Below, piece by piece: positions 35,520 to 44,305 of a DNA stretch of 64,000 nt. The stretch is from assembly GCA_023460795.1 (NCBI GenBank), contig JAEWPC010000063.1, positions 1-64,000 on the forward strand, read 5' to 3'. Position 1 is the stretch's first letter. Each line of letters opens with the position of its first letter. The notes beneath the pieces are model-generated. The model had not been told where the DNA came from. It made no database searches and worked only from the letters and a program-made list of their open reading frames with translations. The DNA is from Bacillota bacterium. GTDB taxonomy: Bacteria > Bacillota > Bacilli > Paenibacillales > Paenibacillaceae. The position numbers and the translations under genes were made by a program.

Positions 35520-36425
35520 GTGCGTATAGTCGTGTGCGGGGGAACGGGTTACATCGGGACCGCTTTGACGCTAGCGCTCCTTTCCCGTGGAGACGAAGTT
35601 TGGATCGTAACGAGACGGCAGCCGAAGAAATCGCCTTTCGATACGACGATGCCTCACCCTCGGTATATGACCTGGGAAGAGTGGGAGACGACTCCGGATC
35701 GGCTTGGCGTCATCGATGGAGTCGTTAATCTAACCGGTGAGTCGATCAATCAGCGTTGGACGACTAAAGCCAAAGAACGCATCCTCTCCTCCCGCACGAG
35801 AGCCGCGTATCGGCTCGCTGACATCATCGGCCGAATGAGCGAGCCTCCACCCGTCGTCGTGAACGCCTCCGGAATCTCTCTGTACGGGCATTCTGGCGAT
35901 CAAGTGTACGACGAGAGCAGTCCTGCTCATCCAGCCGATTTCCTCGGCACGACGGTCGTAACATGGGAAGCCGCGATCGACCGCATACCGGTCAGACGCC
36001 TGGTCAAGCTGCGGATCGGACTCGTCGTCTCCCGCAGCGGCGGGGCGTTCGGCTTCATCCGCTTGCCTTACCGTCTCTTCGGCGGCGGCAGAATCGGCAA
36101 CGGAGAGCAAGGGTTGCCCTGGATTCACCTGCAAGACATGATCTCGCTCATCCTGTTCTGCCTCGAGAACGAGAGCATATCCGGCCCCGTCAACGCGGTT
36201 GCGCCGGACCCCGTGACGAACGACGAGTTCGGGCGGATGCTCGGCCGAGTCACCCGGCGCCCCCACTGGTTCCCCGTCCCGGGATGGCTCTTAAAGCTAG
36301 TGCTTGGCGAGATGAGCACGCTAGTCCTTACCGGACAACGGGCGATGCCGAGAGTCGCGTTAGACCACGGATTCGAGTTCGCTTTTCCGAAGCTAGAAGA
36401 AGCCCTGCGGGACATTACCCGTTAG
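35520..36425 (+). CDS. TIGR01777-family NAD(P)-binding epimerase-like protein
   Basis: This 301-residue short-chain dehydrogenase/epimerase-type protein has GTGYIGTAL at the N-terminus binding NAD(P), NLTGESINQRW, the SSRTRAAYRL block and VNASGISLYG. These patterns define the TIGR01777/YfcH group. The canonical YxxxK catalytic pair is not evident in the expected place, as in other family members. It starts at GTG after GAGGAGG. The physiological substrate is unknown; a link to cell division or redox stress in some bacteria is not demonstrable here. Confidence 0.9.
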   Translation: MRIVVCGGTGYIGTALTLALLSRGDEVWIVTRRQPKKSPFDTTMPHPRYMTWEEWETTPDRLGVIDGVVNLTGESINQRWTTKAKERILSSRTRAAYRLADIIGRMSEPPPVVVNASGISLYGHSGDQVYDESSPAHPADFLGTTVVTWEAAIDRIPVRRLVKLRIGLVVSRSGGAFGFIRLPYRLFGGGRIGNGEQGLPWIHLQDMISLILFCLENESISGPVNAVAPDPVTNDEFGRMLGRVTRRPHWFPVPGWLLKLVLGEMSTLVLTGQRAMPRVALDHGFEFAFPKLEEALRDITR

Positions 36426-36435
36426 GGCTTCTTTG
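36398..36435 (+). terminator. Terminator overlapping the end of the TIGR01777 gene
   Basis: AGAAGCCCT (36398-36406) pairs with AGGGCTTCT (36424-36432), with an inner CGGG/CCCG stem, and is followed by TTTG. The hairpin includes the last codons of the gene. The convergent FHA gene ends two bases further on. Confidence 0.8.
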
Positions 36436-36436
36436 T

Positions 36437-37993
36437 TTAGGCGTGCTCCTGAACGAAGCGGTACTTGGAGGCAGCTAGCGTCAAGCTGTCTCCGGGCTGT
36501 AACGGATAAAGTTCGTAAGGTGTCATCGGCATCTCGTTCAGCTTACTCCCGTTGCGAGAGCCTAAATCTTTGACCTTCCACTGATTGTCGACCCTCACAA
36601 CCTCCGCATGGGCACGGGATACGCCGCTCGTCTCGTCAACATGGTGGGCCGCCTCCGCGGATCTGCCGATCACGATCGATGGTTCGCCAAGCGGCACGCG
36701 GCACCCGTCCCCCTTGGTCTCCCAGAGCAAGTAACTGGCGAATTGGGGTTCTTGCCGGGCAGTTGCCAGCATTTCCGTGCGATCCCCGAGACCGGCAGGC
36801 AGCCAGGTCGTCTCCGCGGGCAACACGTTCTCTCGCGGTGCAGCAATTGGACGATCGGTTGCAGGCCATCTTGCCTCCGTAACACGAATTTGAAATCTAG
36901 GCGCACCGGAATCCGGCGACTCCTCTTCCGCTCCATCCGGCGACGGTTGACCGGGTTTCCTGTCAGGCATAGCAACTGAATGGCCCGACTCCATTACCTG
37001 CTTCGGCGCCCAATTCCACAGCAATAGAACGCTGGCAAGCGCGATGACCGTAATCCCGAGACCTAACAGCAGCGCGGATTGTCCCGGATGATCCATATAG
37101 CCGAATCTCCACGCAGCGGCTACGGCTACGGCGGCCGAGACTCCCGTCAACGTTCTCCGCCTGTGCGGATCCATAACCGGTTTAGCCGGTTTGGGTCTGC
37201 CCCACGCGCCGGCCATACGATCCCCGCCCAACAGCTCCGACACCGCATGCGGGTCGCCTGTCGGCGGCTGAAGCAACCGCCATGGCAGCCCGCTTCGCTT
37301 ATCGCCTTCAGGCTTCATCCCTTCCGGGTTATCCACTGTTTTCACCTCTGGAGGCGCGGTCGACATCATCGATAACGAAGGCGCGTACACCACCTGAGCA
37401 TCCGAATGACCGGCCGCCGAGGAAGAAGATAAATACTCTCTAATATAATCGCGCAACGTTCGCGGGGCGAAATCCGGAGCGCCGACGATGCGCAGCAATT
37501 GCTGTACGGCTTGTCCGTCCAAGTCCTCCACGTTCGTCATCCATCGAACGACCAGTCTCTCTAAGCGGTCCGCGCTTCTAAGCTCGGAGGAGGAGGTTAC
37601 CGGCAAGTACGTAAATCTGATGTCTTGGCCGTCCCCTGCCATGAAGATGAATTCGTCCGAGAGTAGAATGCGGTTCGTGTCAAGTAAGTACAGCCTGCAA
37701 TCCTCCAGCACTTCCGCGAGGCGGCACAGGGCGTTCATGAAATCGCTCATCGTCCATTTGACGATTCGCAGCGCTTCGACCAACATGCGGCAGCCGTTCA
37801 AATCGAATTTGAACGTAACGATGCCGTCGATCTCTTCACACTCTACCGGAAGCAATCCCGGCACCTCGCAATGCCGCAGCATACGAAGCTGCGTCCCATT
37901 GACCGACTCCCGGGTAAATCCGTTGACGCTGCCGATGGTCATGAATAATCCTCTGCGCTGTTCGAAGCCGACCTTCAGTGTCTCCATCCTCAT
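36437..37993 (-). CDS. FHA-domain membrane protein with N-terminal DUF6382
   Basis: This 518-residue protein ends the Tad operon. Residues about 1-175 match the DUF6382 pattern (CEVPGLLPVECEEIDG, CRLYLLDTNRILL). Two membrane helices fall near 280-325, flanked by Pro-rich linkers. A cytoplasmic FHA domain occupies about 425-515, with IGRS, VSRAHAE and GSRNGSKLN, the phosphothreonine-binding signature. It probably docks a phosphorylated partner to the pilus machine, by analogy with FHA proteins in Tad and type VI/VII systems. No Ser/Thr kinase gene is in the window. An ATG two codons downstream is an alternative start. Confidence 0.85.
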   Translation of the reverse strand: MRMETLKVGFEQRRGLFMTIGSVNGFTRESVNGTQLRMLRHCEVPGLLPVECEEIDGIVTFKFDLNGCRMLVEALRIVKWTMSDFMNALCRLAEVLEDCRLYLLDTNRILLSDEFIFMAGDGQDIRFTYLPVTSSSELRSADRLERLVVRWMTNVEDLDGQAVQQLLRIVGAPDFAPRTLRDYIREYLSSSSAAGHSDAQVVYAPSLSMMSTAPPEVKTVDNPEGMKPEGDKRSGLPWRLLQPPTGDPHAVSELLGGDRMAGAWGRPKPAKPVMDPHRRRTLTGVSAAVAVAAAWRFGYMDHPGQSALLLGLGITVIALASVLLLWNWAPKQVMESGHSVAMPDRKPGQPSPDGAEEESPDSGAPRFQIRVTEARWPATDRPIAAPRENVLPAETTWLPAGLGDRTEMLATARQEPQFASYLLWETKGDGCRVPLGEPSIVIGRSAEAAHHVDETSGVSRAHAEVVRVDNQWKVKDLGSRNGSKLNEMPMTPYELYPLQPGDSLTLAASKYRFVQEHA

Positions 37994-37997
37994 CCCC

Positions 37998-38483
37998 CTA
38001 CCCTTGTCCCAACAGCATCATAAAGCCAGGCGCCACAGCCAGCATGAACGGAAACCGCGAGCCCCTGCCTTCCGACACCGGATGAGTGCCCCACGGCCAC
38101 TTGAGCCGCCCGCCAAGCTTATTCAATCCCGGCAATCGAAGCAGGACCAGCGCCGCGGCGATCGCACCGGCGAATACGATGGCGTACATCATTAGCAGAA
38201 GGGTGGGCGGCGCACCCATCCATATTCCGAATGCGCCGAACCATTTGACGTCTCCTCCGCCCATTCCGCGTAATAGAAACAAGACGTATAACGGGGCCAT
38301 TCCGGCGACCGCGCCGATCATGGCAACGATCACTCCGTCGTATCCGCGCGATATCCATTGATAGAGAAGTCCGGTGGCCGCGAAACCTACATTCAAAGCG
38401 TTCGGAATTCGCATCGTCCTCATATCGGTCCAACAGGCACACGCTAGCAGTAGACAAACGCCGATTATTGCTCCTCGGTCCAA
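37998..38483 (-). CDS. Prepilin peptidase (A24A, TadV/CpaA-like)
   Basis: This 161-residue membrane aspartyl peptidase should cleave the Flp prepilin and the TadE/F-like pseudopilins. The two catalytic aspartates are in WTDMRTMRIPN near residue 20 and in GMGGGDVKWF near 77, the GxGD motif. About six hydrophobic helices are present and the N-methylation domain is absent, as in TadV. It starts at TTG after GGAGGGAG and lies five bases before the FHA gene. Two 31-bp repeats occupy its upstream spacer. Confidence 0.9.
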   Translation of the reverse strand: MDRGAIIGVCLLLACACWTDMRTMRIPNALNVGFAATGLLYQWISRGYDGVIVAMIGAVAGMAPLYVLFLLRGMGGGDVKWFGAFGIWMGAPPTLLLMMYAIVFAGAIAAALVLLRLPGLNKLGGRLKWPWGTHPVSEGRGSRFPFMLAVAPGFMMLLGQG

Positions 38484-38507
38484 CGAACTCCCTCCTCCAT
38501 AAAGTCG

Positions 38508-38580
38508 AATCTTCGTCGGGCTCGAACTAACTCACCCTCAATAAATTATAATCTTCGTCGGGCTCGAACGAACTCACCCT
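38508..38580. repeat. Two 31-bp direct repeats in the Tad operon spacer
   Basis: Copies at 38508-38538 and 38550-38580 differ at one base and are offset by 42 bp. On the minus strand the first copy includes the TAG stop of the TadE-Ig gene. Each contains TTCGAGCCCGACGAAGATT. A diverged third copy lies at 26992-27015, again at a stop codon. Confidence 0.85.
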
Positions 38581-39541
38581 ATGGAGCGGATGCGCTCCTG
38601 ACTTCGAATGAGTGCTCCCACTGCCCTTCTTGACCGGCTCCTGTAACCCTTAAGCTCCATTGCCCCGGCGTCGTTCTGCCCGAGACATGCCAGGTCCAGC
38701 TGACCGTCCCGTCATCGCCGGCGACCGCCGCGCCCAGATGCTTCGCCTGGCTTTGTCCGCTCTTGTAGACGACCGATAGATCGACGGAAGCTCCCGGCTT
38801 CGTGCGGACGACTAACGTTGCTTTCTTCCCCGGTCTTACCGGATTGGGCTCCAGCGATACGAACGTAACCTGCAGGCTTTCGCCATCTTCATCCGGTAGC
38901 CTGGCTTTCGTCGCATTGCCCCCGATCCATACTCTCTCCCGCGCAGACTGGCTTAGAACCAGCTTCGTGCCGATGAACGGCACTTTCATCGGCAACGTAT
39001 ACTCGGCATGCAGCGTTAAGTACGCTTGGCTTCGATCCGAATCGTCCGGCAATTCGACGGCGGACAGCCGCAGACGGGAGCCGTCTAGCACGGACTCGTC
39101 CATTCGCTGCTTAACCAACTGCTCGAATGCAAGCCTCGCACCTTGCCGTTCCAAAGTCCACTCGCCGCGTGCTGCTTGTCCTGCCCAATCCTTAACGGGT
39201 GAAGGCAGCCAAAGTCCGACTTTATCGATCGTCTCGCCCGCCTTCGTCAGCTTGTCGCTCCACCGGTCGGCTTGTTCATAAGCGCTTGTCCCCTTAACTT
39301 CGCTGATCGCAAGGGAGACGGGATACCAAGCTCCCGCTGCTTGCCGAACCGTCTGCGACAATACGCCATGCAGAGCCATGGAGATAATCGCGGTCTGCAC
39401 CATGAAGATTAGGAAAAATATAAGCAGCAGAAACACGGGCATCAGCATGGCGGCTTCCAGCGTAACGCTTCCTCGATCTGATGACGCTCGGCGTCCGACG
39501 CAGCTACTGATAGGAATAATCCGCTTGATAGATGGCTTCAT
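38579..39541 (-). CDS. TadE-like pseudopilin fused to a C-terminal Ig-like domain
   Basis: This 320-residue protein has a class-III prepilin-like N-terminus: a basic leader, then GSVTLEAAMLMPVFLLL with the conserved Glu, then one helix. The central region (about 60-215) is exported. Residues about 225-320 form a beta-sandwich of bacterial Ig-like type (VTFVSLEPNPVRPGKKATLVV, WHVSGRTTPGQWSLRV). Most TadE proteins lack such a module, so this may be a surface-exposed or tip subunit. Its start overlaps the TadG-like gene by 38 bp. Confidence 0.82.
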   Translation of the reverse strand: MKPSIKRIIPISSCVGRRASSDRGSVTLEAAMLMPVFLLLIFFLIFMVQTAIISMALHGVLSQTVRQAAGAWYPVSLAISEVKGTSAYEQADRWSDKLTKAGETIDKVGLWLPSPVKDWAGQAARGEWTLERQGARLAFEQLVKQRMDESVLDGSRLRLSAVELPDDSDRSQAYLTLHAEYTLPMKVPFIGTKLVLSQSARERVWIGGNATKARLPDEDGESLQVTFVSLEPNPVRPGKKATLVVRTKPGASVDLSVVYKSGQSQAKHLGAAVAGDDGTVSWTWHVSGRTTPGQWSLRVTGAGQEGQWEHSFEVRSASAP

Positions 39542-41795
39542 ATCGTCCGTCTCTCACCGCCCCGCCCAAACTCCCATATCCGCCGAGCATTCGAACTAGA
39601 CCTGGGAAAAACCATAGCTTTACCGATGCGGTTCCTTCCCCGCTGGCATAGGTATAAGCTTCTTGGAACGATATTCCCGTCTCGAGCTCCATGATCGCGA
39701 TCATTCGGGCCATTTGATTGCCCGATCCCCCGTGAAGGAGCAGGAACAAACGCAAATAATCGACGTAGGCCGTGGCGATATTGGCGTACTTGGAAAGCTG
39801 AATCGTCCCTTTGTTCACCAGCGATTGGAGGTCCGCGACCGCGCCCCGGATGCCGTACACAAGCGCTGCTGCCAATACTAGCAACGGATGCCCCAGCTTG
39901 CTGCATTCCACGAAGCCTTCCATCGTGCGGATCGCCAGCCTGAGCGCGAAAATCTCTCCGAAAGCCGCTCCGATATTCCCCGACGGGTTATGAAACCCGT
40001 ACAGGATATACTCCGTCTGCTGCACATCGATCGATAGTGTGGCGTCGCCTCCGCGAAGCATCTCCTTCACGTAAGCCGGGTCATACCGGGACATGCGGGA
40101 GATCGTATATTCGGAGAAATAGAGTTGATCCCTTACGCCGAGCAAGCTGTCTTCCACCATCTCAAGAAGATCGCCCGTTAACGACAACGACTCGTCGCGA
40201 CCGTCGTCCGGCTCGTCGGCCTGCTCGCTGTCGGCGAACTCGGCCTCCGTACGATTCCATTGCAGGTTCTGCTCGTAGAGCGTCTTCAGCCGATCGAACT
40301 CCGCCCGCTCTTCCGGCGTACCGGACCGACCGGAGAACAGGCGCAACCATTGCTTGGCCTCCGCCCATTCGGTCTTCGCTTTCTTCTCTTCTTGCTTGCG
40401 TTCCTCGTCATGCGATCGATGAGCTTGGAACGTCGCTGCTCGAGCCGATAGTATCGTGCCGGATGAACCGTAGCCGTTAATGAACCGTGCGAATCCGCTC
40501 TGTAAGCGATCGGCTTCGCCTCTCAGAGCGCTTCCTCTACCGGTAGACCCTGGAACGTAGGACGATTGAGACGCAAAGCTAGCCGCATAGCCGATAACCT
40601 CCGCGCCAAGCGAACGCTGCGCGGCGATTTCCGTCTCATACTGCGAGAAGAAGGACGGATCGAGCACCATCTCGGCCGCTTTGCGCCTAAGCTCAGCCAT
40701 GGCGGCGGCCTGCTCCGATGAAATCGATTCTCCGGAGCGAATCGCTGCCGCTTCAGCCGCGATTGCGCGCATCTCTTCGTTCGCTTCCTGCGCTTCCTCC
40801 CATGCTTCAAGCGCCCCGGCATATGTCATCTCGGATTTCTTCCTCGCCGCTTCCGCGTCGGCGGCTAGTTTCGAACCTATGCGCGCGGTACCCGTCTCGT
40901 ATCCCGCCACGATAGACTCATAGCGGGGCATTTCCGCTTCCTCGATCGAACTCTCTTCCTCGGCATGCTCCTCCGTCCTTCCGTAAGCTGCCTGACCTTC
41001 GTCATCACGATCTTCCTCCTTGCGCGCTTTGCGCTCTTCTTCCCGCTTCCGTTTCGCTTCTTCCATGGCGCGGATCGCTTGTCTCCTTGCCTCGTCTTCC
41101 AATCGTTTGCTTACGTAATCATCGTACTGATTGGCGATATCGGCGATCTGACCGATGCTGCCTGTCGCCTCTCTCGGGGAAAGCGTCAACGGAGGATACG
41201 GAACCTCGTCCTCGAATGCTTCCCGAATGATCGTTCCGTGGCCTCGCTGCCGTTCTAACGCTCGATCCAACGCGTCCTCCCGGCGATCATAAGCCTTCTG
41301 CATTCGTTCGAGCGCATCGACCGTCTTCTTCGTGTCCTCGATCATGCCGGACATGCCGCGAAGCCGCGTCGCCAACTCTATCGTTAAGTCAATCGGCGCC
41401 TTATACTTCATCTCTTCAAGCACTTGCCTGCGGAATACGGCGTGGTCCGCGATCGGCCTGCTTTCCGTGACTTCCGTCCGCTCCCATCGCATATCCAGAT
41501 AAGGGAACGGCGCCGAACCCGCAGGTATCGCGTTGCCCGCGAGCGTATCCGCGAAGATTCGATCCGCGGGATCGCCTCCTCTCGCGAAGAGACCGTACCG
41601 CGAATAGAGCTCGGGATCGAAGGAGGACATCACCGACCGGGCTCCCGACTTCACCGCCAGCTCCGCTTGCGCCCGGAACGCCGCCACTCTCGCGAAATCG
41701 ATCAACAATGCGGTAATGAGAACGAAGGCGGCCGTCAAAGCGATGACGAAGATCGTTACCGAACCGCTCGCGTTCTCCCTGCGTTTACGTCCCAC
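39504..41795 (-). CDS. TadG-like pilus assembly protein with long coiled coil
   Basis: This 763-residue protein starts at GTG after AAGGAGGAG. The N-terminus GSVTIFVIALTAAFVLITALLIDFAR is a TadG/TadE-type membrane helix followed by AELAVKSGARSVMS. Residues about 150-420 are strongly charged (Glu, Arg, Lys, Ala) and should form long coiled coils. A second charged stretch spans about 455-530, and the last third is mixed helical, with LVLAAALVYGIRGAVADL. It lacks the von Willebrand domain found in many TadG proteins. It probably contributes to the pilus base or cell-wall passage. Confidence 0.8.
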   Translation of the reverse strand: MGRKRRENASGSVTIFVIALTAAFVLITALLIDFARVAAFRAQAELAVKSGARSVMSSFDPELYSRYGLFARGGDPADRIFADTLAGNAIPAGSAPFPYLDMRWERTEVTESRPIADHAVFRRQVLEEMKYKAPIDLTIELATRLRGMSGMIEDTKKTVDALERMQKAYDRREDALDRALERQRGHGTIIREAFEDEVPYPPLTLSPREATGSIGQIADIANQYDDYVSKRLEDEARRQAIRAMEEAKRKREEERKARKEEDRDDEGQAAYGRTEEHAEEESSIEEAEMPRYESIVAGYETGTARIGSKLAADAEAARKKSEMTYAGALEAWEEAQEANEEMRAIAAEAAAIRSGESISSEQAAAMAELRRKAAEMVLDPSFFSQYETEIAAQRSLGAEVIGYAASFASQSSYVPGSTGRGSALRGEADRLQSGFARFINGYGSSGTILSARAATFQAHRSHDEERKQEEKKAKTEWAEAKQWLRLFSGRSGTPEERAEFDRLKTLYEQNLQWNRTEAEFADSEQADEPDDGRDESLSLTGDLLEMVEDSLLGVRDQLYFSEYTISRMSRYDPAYVKEMLRGGDATLSIDVQQTEYILYGFHNPSGNIGAAFGEIFALRLAIRTMEGFVECSKLGHPLLVLAAALVYGIRGAVADLQSLVNKGTIQLSKYANIATAYVDYLRLFLLLHGGSGNQMARMIAIMELETGISFQEAYTYASGEGTASVKLWFFPGLVRMLGGYGSLGGAVRDGRYEAIYQADYSYQ

Positions 41796-41813
41796 GCGTA
41801 CTCCTCCTTGCCG

Positions 41814-42491
41814 CTATGACTGGCGCTTGCGCAACGTCTGCGCAACCTCGTCCCGATAGGCATCCTCGCCTTGTTGGGAATCTTTCATCTTCGCGGAATA
41901 GTACCGGATAAGGTCGAAGGTTCGGATCAGTTCCGCAGGCTCCACGACGAGTGCCGTTACGTCTGCCGATGCGGACTGCTGCCCTCTGAACGTTACGAGC
42001 GCATCGGGAAGCCAGCCTGAACGGGCTTTCACGGTAACGGTCCTCTGAATTCCGGTATTCCGGTATTCGAGAACTCCCGACAAGGAGCCGGGCATCGTCG
42101 TACCGATCTTCTCCAGCTTGCCGGAAGCCGAACGGCCGTCAGGCGAACTCGAACCGTTGGCGATCGGAACGCTGACCGCCCCGTCTCCGGTCGCCAAGCC
42201 CAGCCAGCCTCGAAGCAGCGCATCGTCTTTCAATCGCCAGTATAGACCGTCGTACTGTCCGGCAGCATAGGCTCCTGTCTTGGCATCCTTAGTCGAATTC
42301 GACCAGCCGAACGCCGCGCGTTCGGCAGCGACCGAAGCGCTGTAATAGATTTGCGCTTGCAGCGACACGTACAAAGCAAACAAAAGCGTCAAGCAGGCGA
42401 GTATCATCACCCAAGGCAATACCATCGACGCCTCCAGCGTCAAGCCTCCGGAGCAGTTCCGGCGCAACGAATTCCGTGCCTCGCCCGTCAT
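41814..42491 (-). CDS. TadE-family pseudopilin
   Basis: The start is ATG 42491, overlapping the Flp stop codon as ATGA, which gives 225 residues; the longer reading to 42701 merely shadows the pilin gene. A short basic leader precedes GLTLEASMVLPWVMILACLTLLFALYVS split by the prepilin peptidase site, with the conserved Glu at +5. An exported region follows, containing YYSASVAAERAAFGWSN. It acts as a minor pilin in Flp assembly. It lies 18 bp before the TadG-like gene. Confidence 0.87.
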   Translation of the reverse strand: MTGEARNSLRRNCSGGLTLEASMVLPWVMILACLTLLFALYVSLQAQIYYSASVAAERAAFGWSNSTKDAKTGAYAAGQYDGLYWRLKDDALLRGWLGLATGDGAVSVPIANGSSSPDGRSASGKLEKIGTTMPGSLSGVLEYRNTGIQRTVTVKARSGWLPDALVTFRGQQSASADVTALVVEPAELIRTFDLIRYYSAKMKDSQQGEDAYRDEVAQTLRKRQS

Positions 42492-42685
42492 TCGAACAGT
42501 TCGTCCGACTTGCCGGTCACTTTGTCCATGAGACCGTCCAGGAACGCCAGAATTTGCTCCTTGAATACCAACACGATCGCGATCAGCACGGCGACGATGA
42601 GCACGATTTCCAGCGTCCCCATCCCCTTCTCGTTGCGCCACAGCGCATGGCCTGCCCTTCTCAACGCACCTATCGATGCTCTCAT
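42488..42685 (-). CDS. Flp-type major pilin (65 aa)
   Basis: This gene encodes a 65-residue prepilin with a basic leader of about 20 residues ending EKG, then MGTLEIVLIVAVLIAIVLVF with Glu at +5 of the mature protein, and a short C-terminal segment (LDGLMDKVTGKSDELFE). This matches Flp/Fap-type IVb pilins in size and layout. The start is ATG 42685, nine bases after GGGAG. It is the likely pilus subunit, and its stop overlaps the TadE start. Confidence 0.9.
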   Translation of the reverse strand: MRASIGALRRAGHALWRNEKGMGTLEIVLIVAVLIAIVLVFKEQILAFLDGLMDKVTGKSDELFE

Positions 42686-42719
42686 TCCGATCAACTCCCA
42701 TTCGTAATTTGTTTAACCT

Positions 42720-43568
42720 TCAAAACATCAGCACAGCCGGAGCGCCTACTAGAAGCATGATGCATAGAAACACGAGCGTAAGCGGAAAAACCAGCTTGGA
42801 CGACGCCTGCTCCCCCAACGTGCGGACGGCTGCCTTGCGCTTTTCCCACATTTGTCTCGTCAGCTCCCTCAGCGCCGGTACGAATACTTCGCCGCCTCTT
42901 CTCGCATTGATGAGCAGCGTCGAAGCGAATAGCTTGACTTCCGGGACCGCGCATCTGCGTCCCATCTCTTCGAGCGCGGCGGCCATGCTTTCACCCCGTT
43001 GCATGGCGATCAGGGCCGACCTTAACTCGTCGTACAACGGATTGCCGCCCGGCGGCTGCTGTTCCACGCATCTCGACAATGCGCGCATCACGTTGTCGCC
43101 AGCGCCTACGATCAAGAGCAGCTTGCCAAGCAGCTCGGGCAGCTCCATCACGATACGCTGCCGGCGCATGGCGACGCGATTGCGAAGCTCCTTCGCGCGA
43201 AGGAACGACACGCAGCAGGATACGATTCCTCCTAGAACGGCAAGCGCATCGTTATCCGCAACCCATGCGAGCAACCCGAATGCGAGAAGTGCCGCGTAAC
43301 CGAGCCCGAAACTCTCGCCGGCGAATAATAGCCATTTATCTCGGCTGCACGTCCCGCCGTTGAGCTGTGCGAGAGCATACCGTTGCCGGATGAGCAGAGG
43401 TTCGATTCTGCCTAATACGGACGGAATCAAGAGGAAGCAGACGAACGGATCGGTCAACGGCTTCATTCCTCGCAACCGTCCCCCTCGGGCAAGAACGGCT
43501 CTGCTTAGCAGCACCGCATAAATTCCAAGCAGCATCGCGCAGCAGACTCCCGACCAACCGAGCTTCAT
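42720..43568 (-). CDS. tadC: TadC, Tad pilus platform protein (T2SF family)
   Basis: The start is taken as ATG 43568, overlapping the TadB stop as ATGA, giving 282 residues; GTG 43598 is possible. It is an inner-membrane protein of the type II secretion F fold with two helices near the N-terminus, a cytoplasmic helical T2SF domain (about 100-235, LLGKLLLIVGAGDNVMRAL) and C-terminal helices. With TadB it forms the platform driven by the CpaF ATPase. Confidence 0.9.
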   Translation of the reverse strand: MKLGWSGVCCAMLLGIYAVLLSRAVLARGGRLRGMKPLTDPFVCFLLIPSVLGRIEPLLIRQRYALAQLNGGTCSRDKWLLFAGESFGLGYAALLAFGLLAWVADNDALAVLGGIVSCCVSFLRAKELRNRVAMRRQRIVMELPELLGKLLLIVGAGDNVMRALSRCVEQQPPGGNPLYDELRSALIAMQRGESMAAALEEMGRRCAVPEVKLFASTLLINARRGGEVFVPALRELTRQMWEKRKAAVRTLGEQASSKLVFPLTLVFLCIMLLVGAPAVLMF

Positions 43569-44305
43569 AGGCGGATATCCATAATGCGCCCCATCCACCA
43601 GGAGCAGCCGAGGAGCGCAAGGAACACCAGCGTGAGCAAGATCCAGCCGAAGCCTTGATGAATCGGTTGCATATAGTCGCCGGCCACGAAGCCGAGCATA
43701 CCCACGAACAGATAGGGCATGACCATCATGATTCGAGACTCGAACTTCTTCTGGGCGATCAGCACCGATACTTCCAGCTCGATGTCCAGCTTCTCGCCGA
43801 TGAATTGCGACGTGTTGCGAACGACTTCGACCATGTCTCCGCCCGCTTTCTTGCAGATGGTGATGACGTCGGCGAAGCTCCTCACCTCGGCCAAGTCCGA
43901 CCTTCTCGCGAAATCCTGCAACGGAACGTCCAGCGGATCGCCATTGCGCAGCCGATTGGCGATAACGCCCAGCTCCTTCATTAGGTCGGACTTCGAGGCT
44001 CCCAGCAACAGCGCCAGATCAGCCTCGAGTGAGAGGAACGCGTTCTCCACCGACCTGCCCGCGGACAGCAGCGAGGACAACGCATGCAGCGCTTCCTTGA
44101 AATGCTGCCTGAGCTTGTTCTTGCGCCTGTTGCATAGCGTTCTCGCGTAGTATTTCGGATACAGCAAACCCAGCGGCGCCGCGACAATACCCAGAATCCA
44201 TGTTCCGTATATCAATCCGACGAGCAGGGCGCACACGCCCGCCCCGATCGCGATCGCCGTCATTCGTTCCAACCCGCCGAGCTCGTAACTTCCGTATTCG
44301 ATCAT
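43565..44305 (-). CDS. tadB: TadB, Tad pilus platform protein (T2SF family)
   Basis: This 246-residue membrane protein opens with two hydrophobic helices. The T2SF domain (about 75-195) shows the family block FKEALHALSSLLSAGRSVENAF and the ICKKAGGDMVEVVRNTS segment. Two further helices end the protein. Its start directly abuts the cpaF stop and its ribosome binding site lies inside cpaF. It forms a heteromeric platform with TadC. Confidence 0.92.
   Translation of the reverse strand: MIEYGSYELGGLERMTAIAIGAGVCALLVGLIYGTWILGIVAAPLGLLYPKYYARTLCNRRKNKLRQHFKEALHALSSLLSAGRSVENAFLSLEADLALLLGASKSDLMKELGVIANRLRNGDPLDVPLQDFARRSDLAEVRSFADVITICKKAGGDMVEVVRNTSQFIGEKLDIELEVSVLIAQKKFESRIMMVMPYLFVGMLGFVAGDYMQPIHQGFGWILLTLVFLALLGCSWWMGRIMDIRL

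Noticed and set aside
38508..38580. tRNA-like element, because TTCGAGCC resembles a T-arm
   Set aside because: No acceptor stem, anticodon arm or CCA-like end can be built around it, and it is repeated within an operon spacer.
42492..42701. N-terminal 70-residue extension of the TadE-family gene
   Set aside because: It is an out-of-frame shadow of the Flp pilin gene; the ATGA overlap marks the true start.
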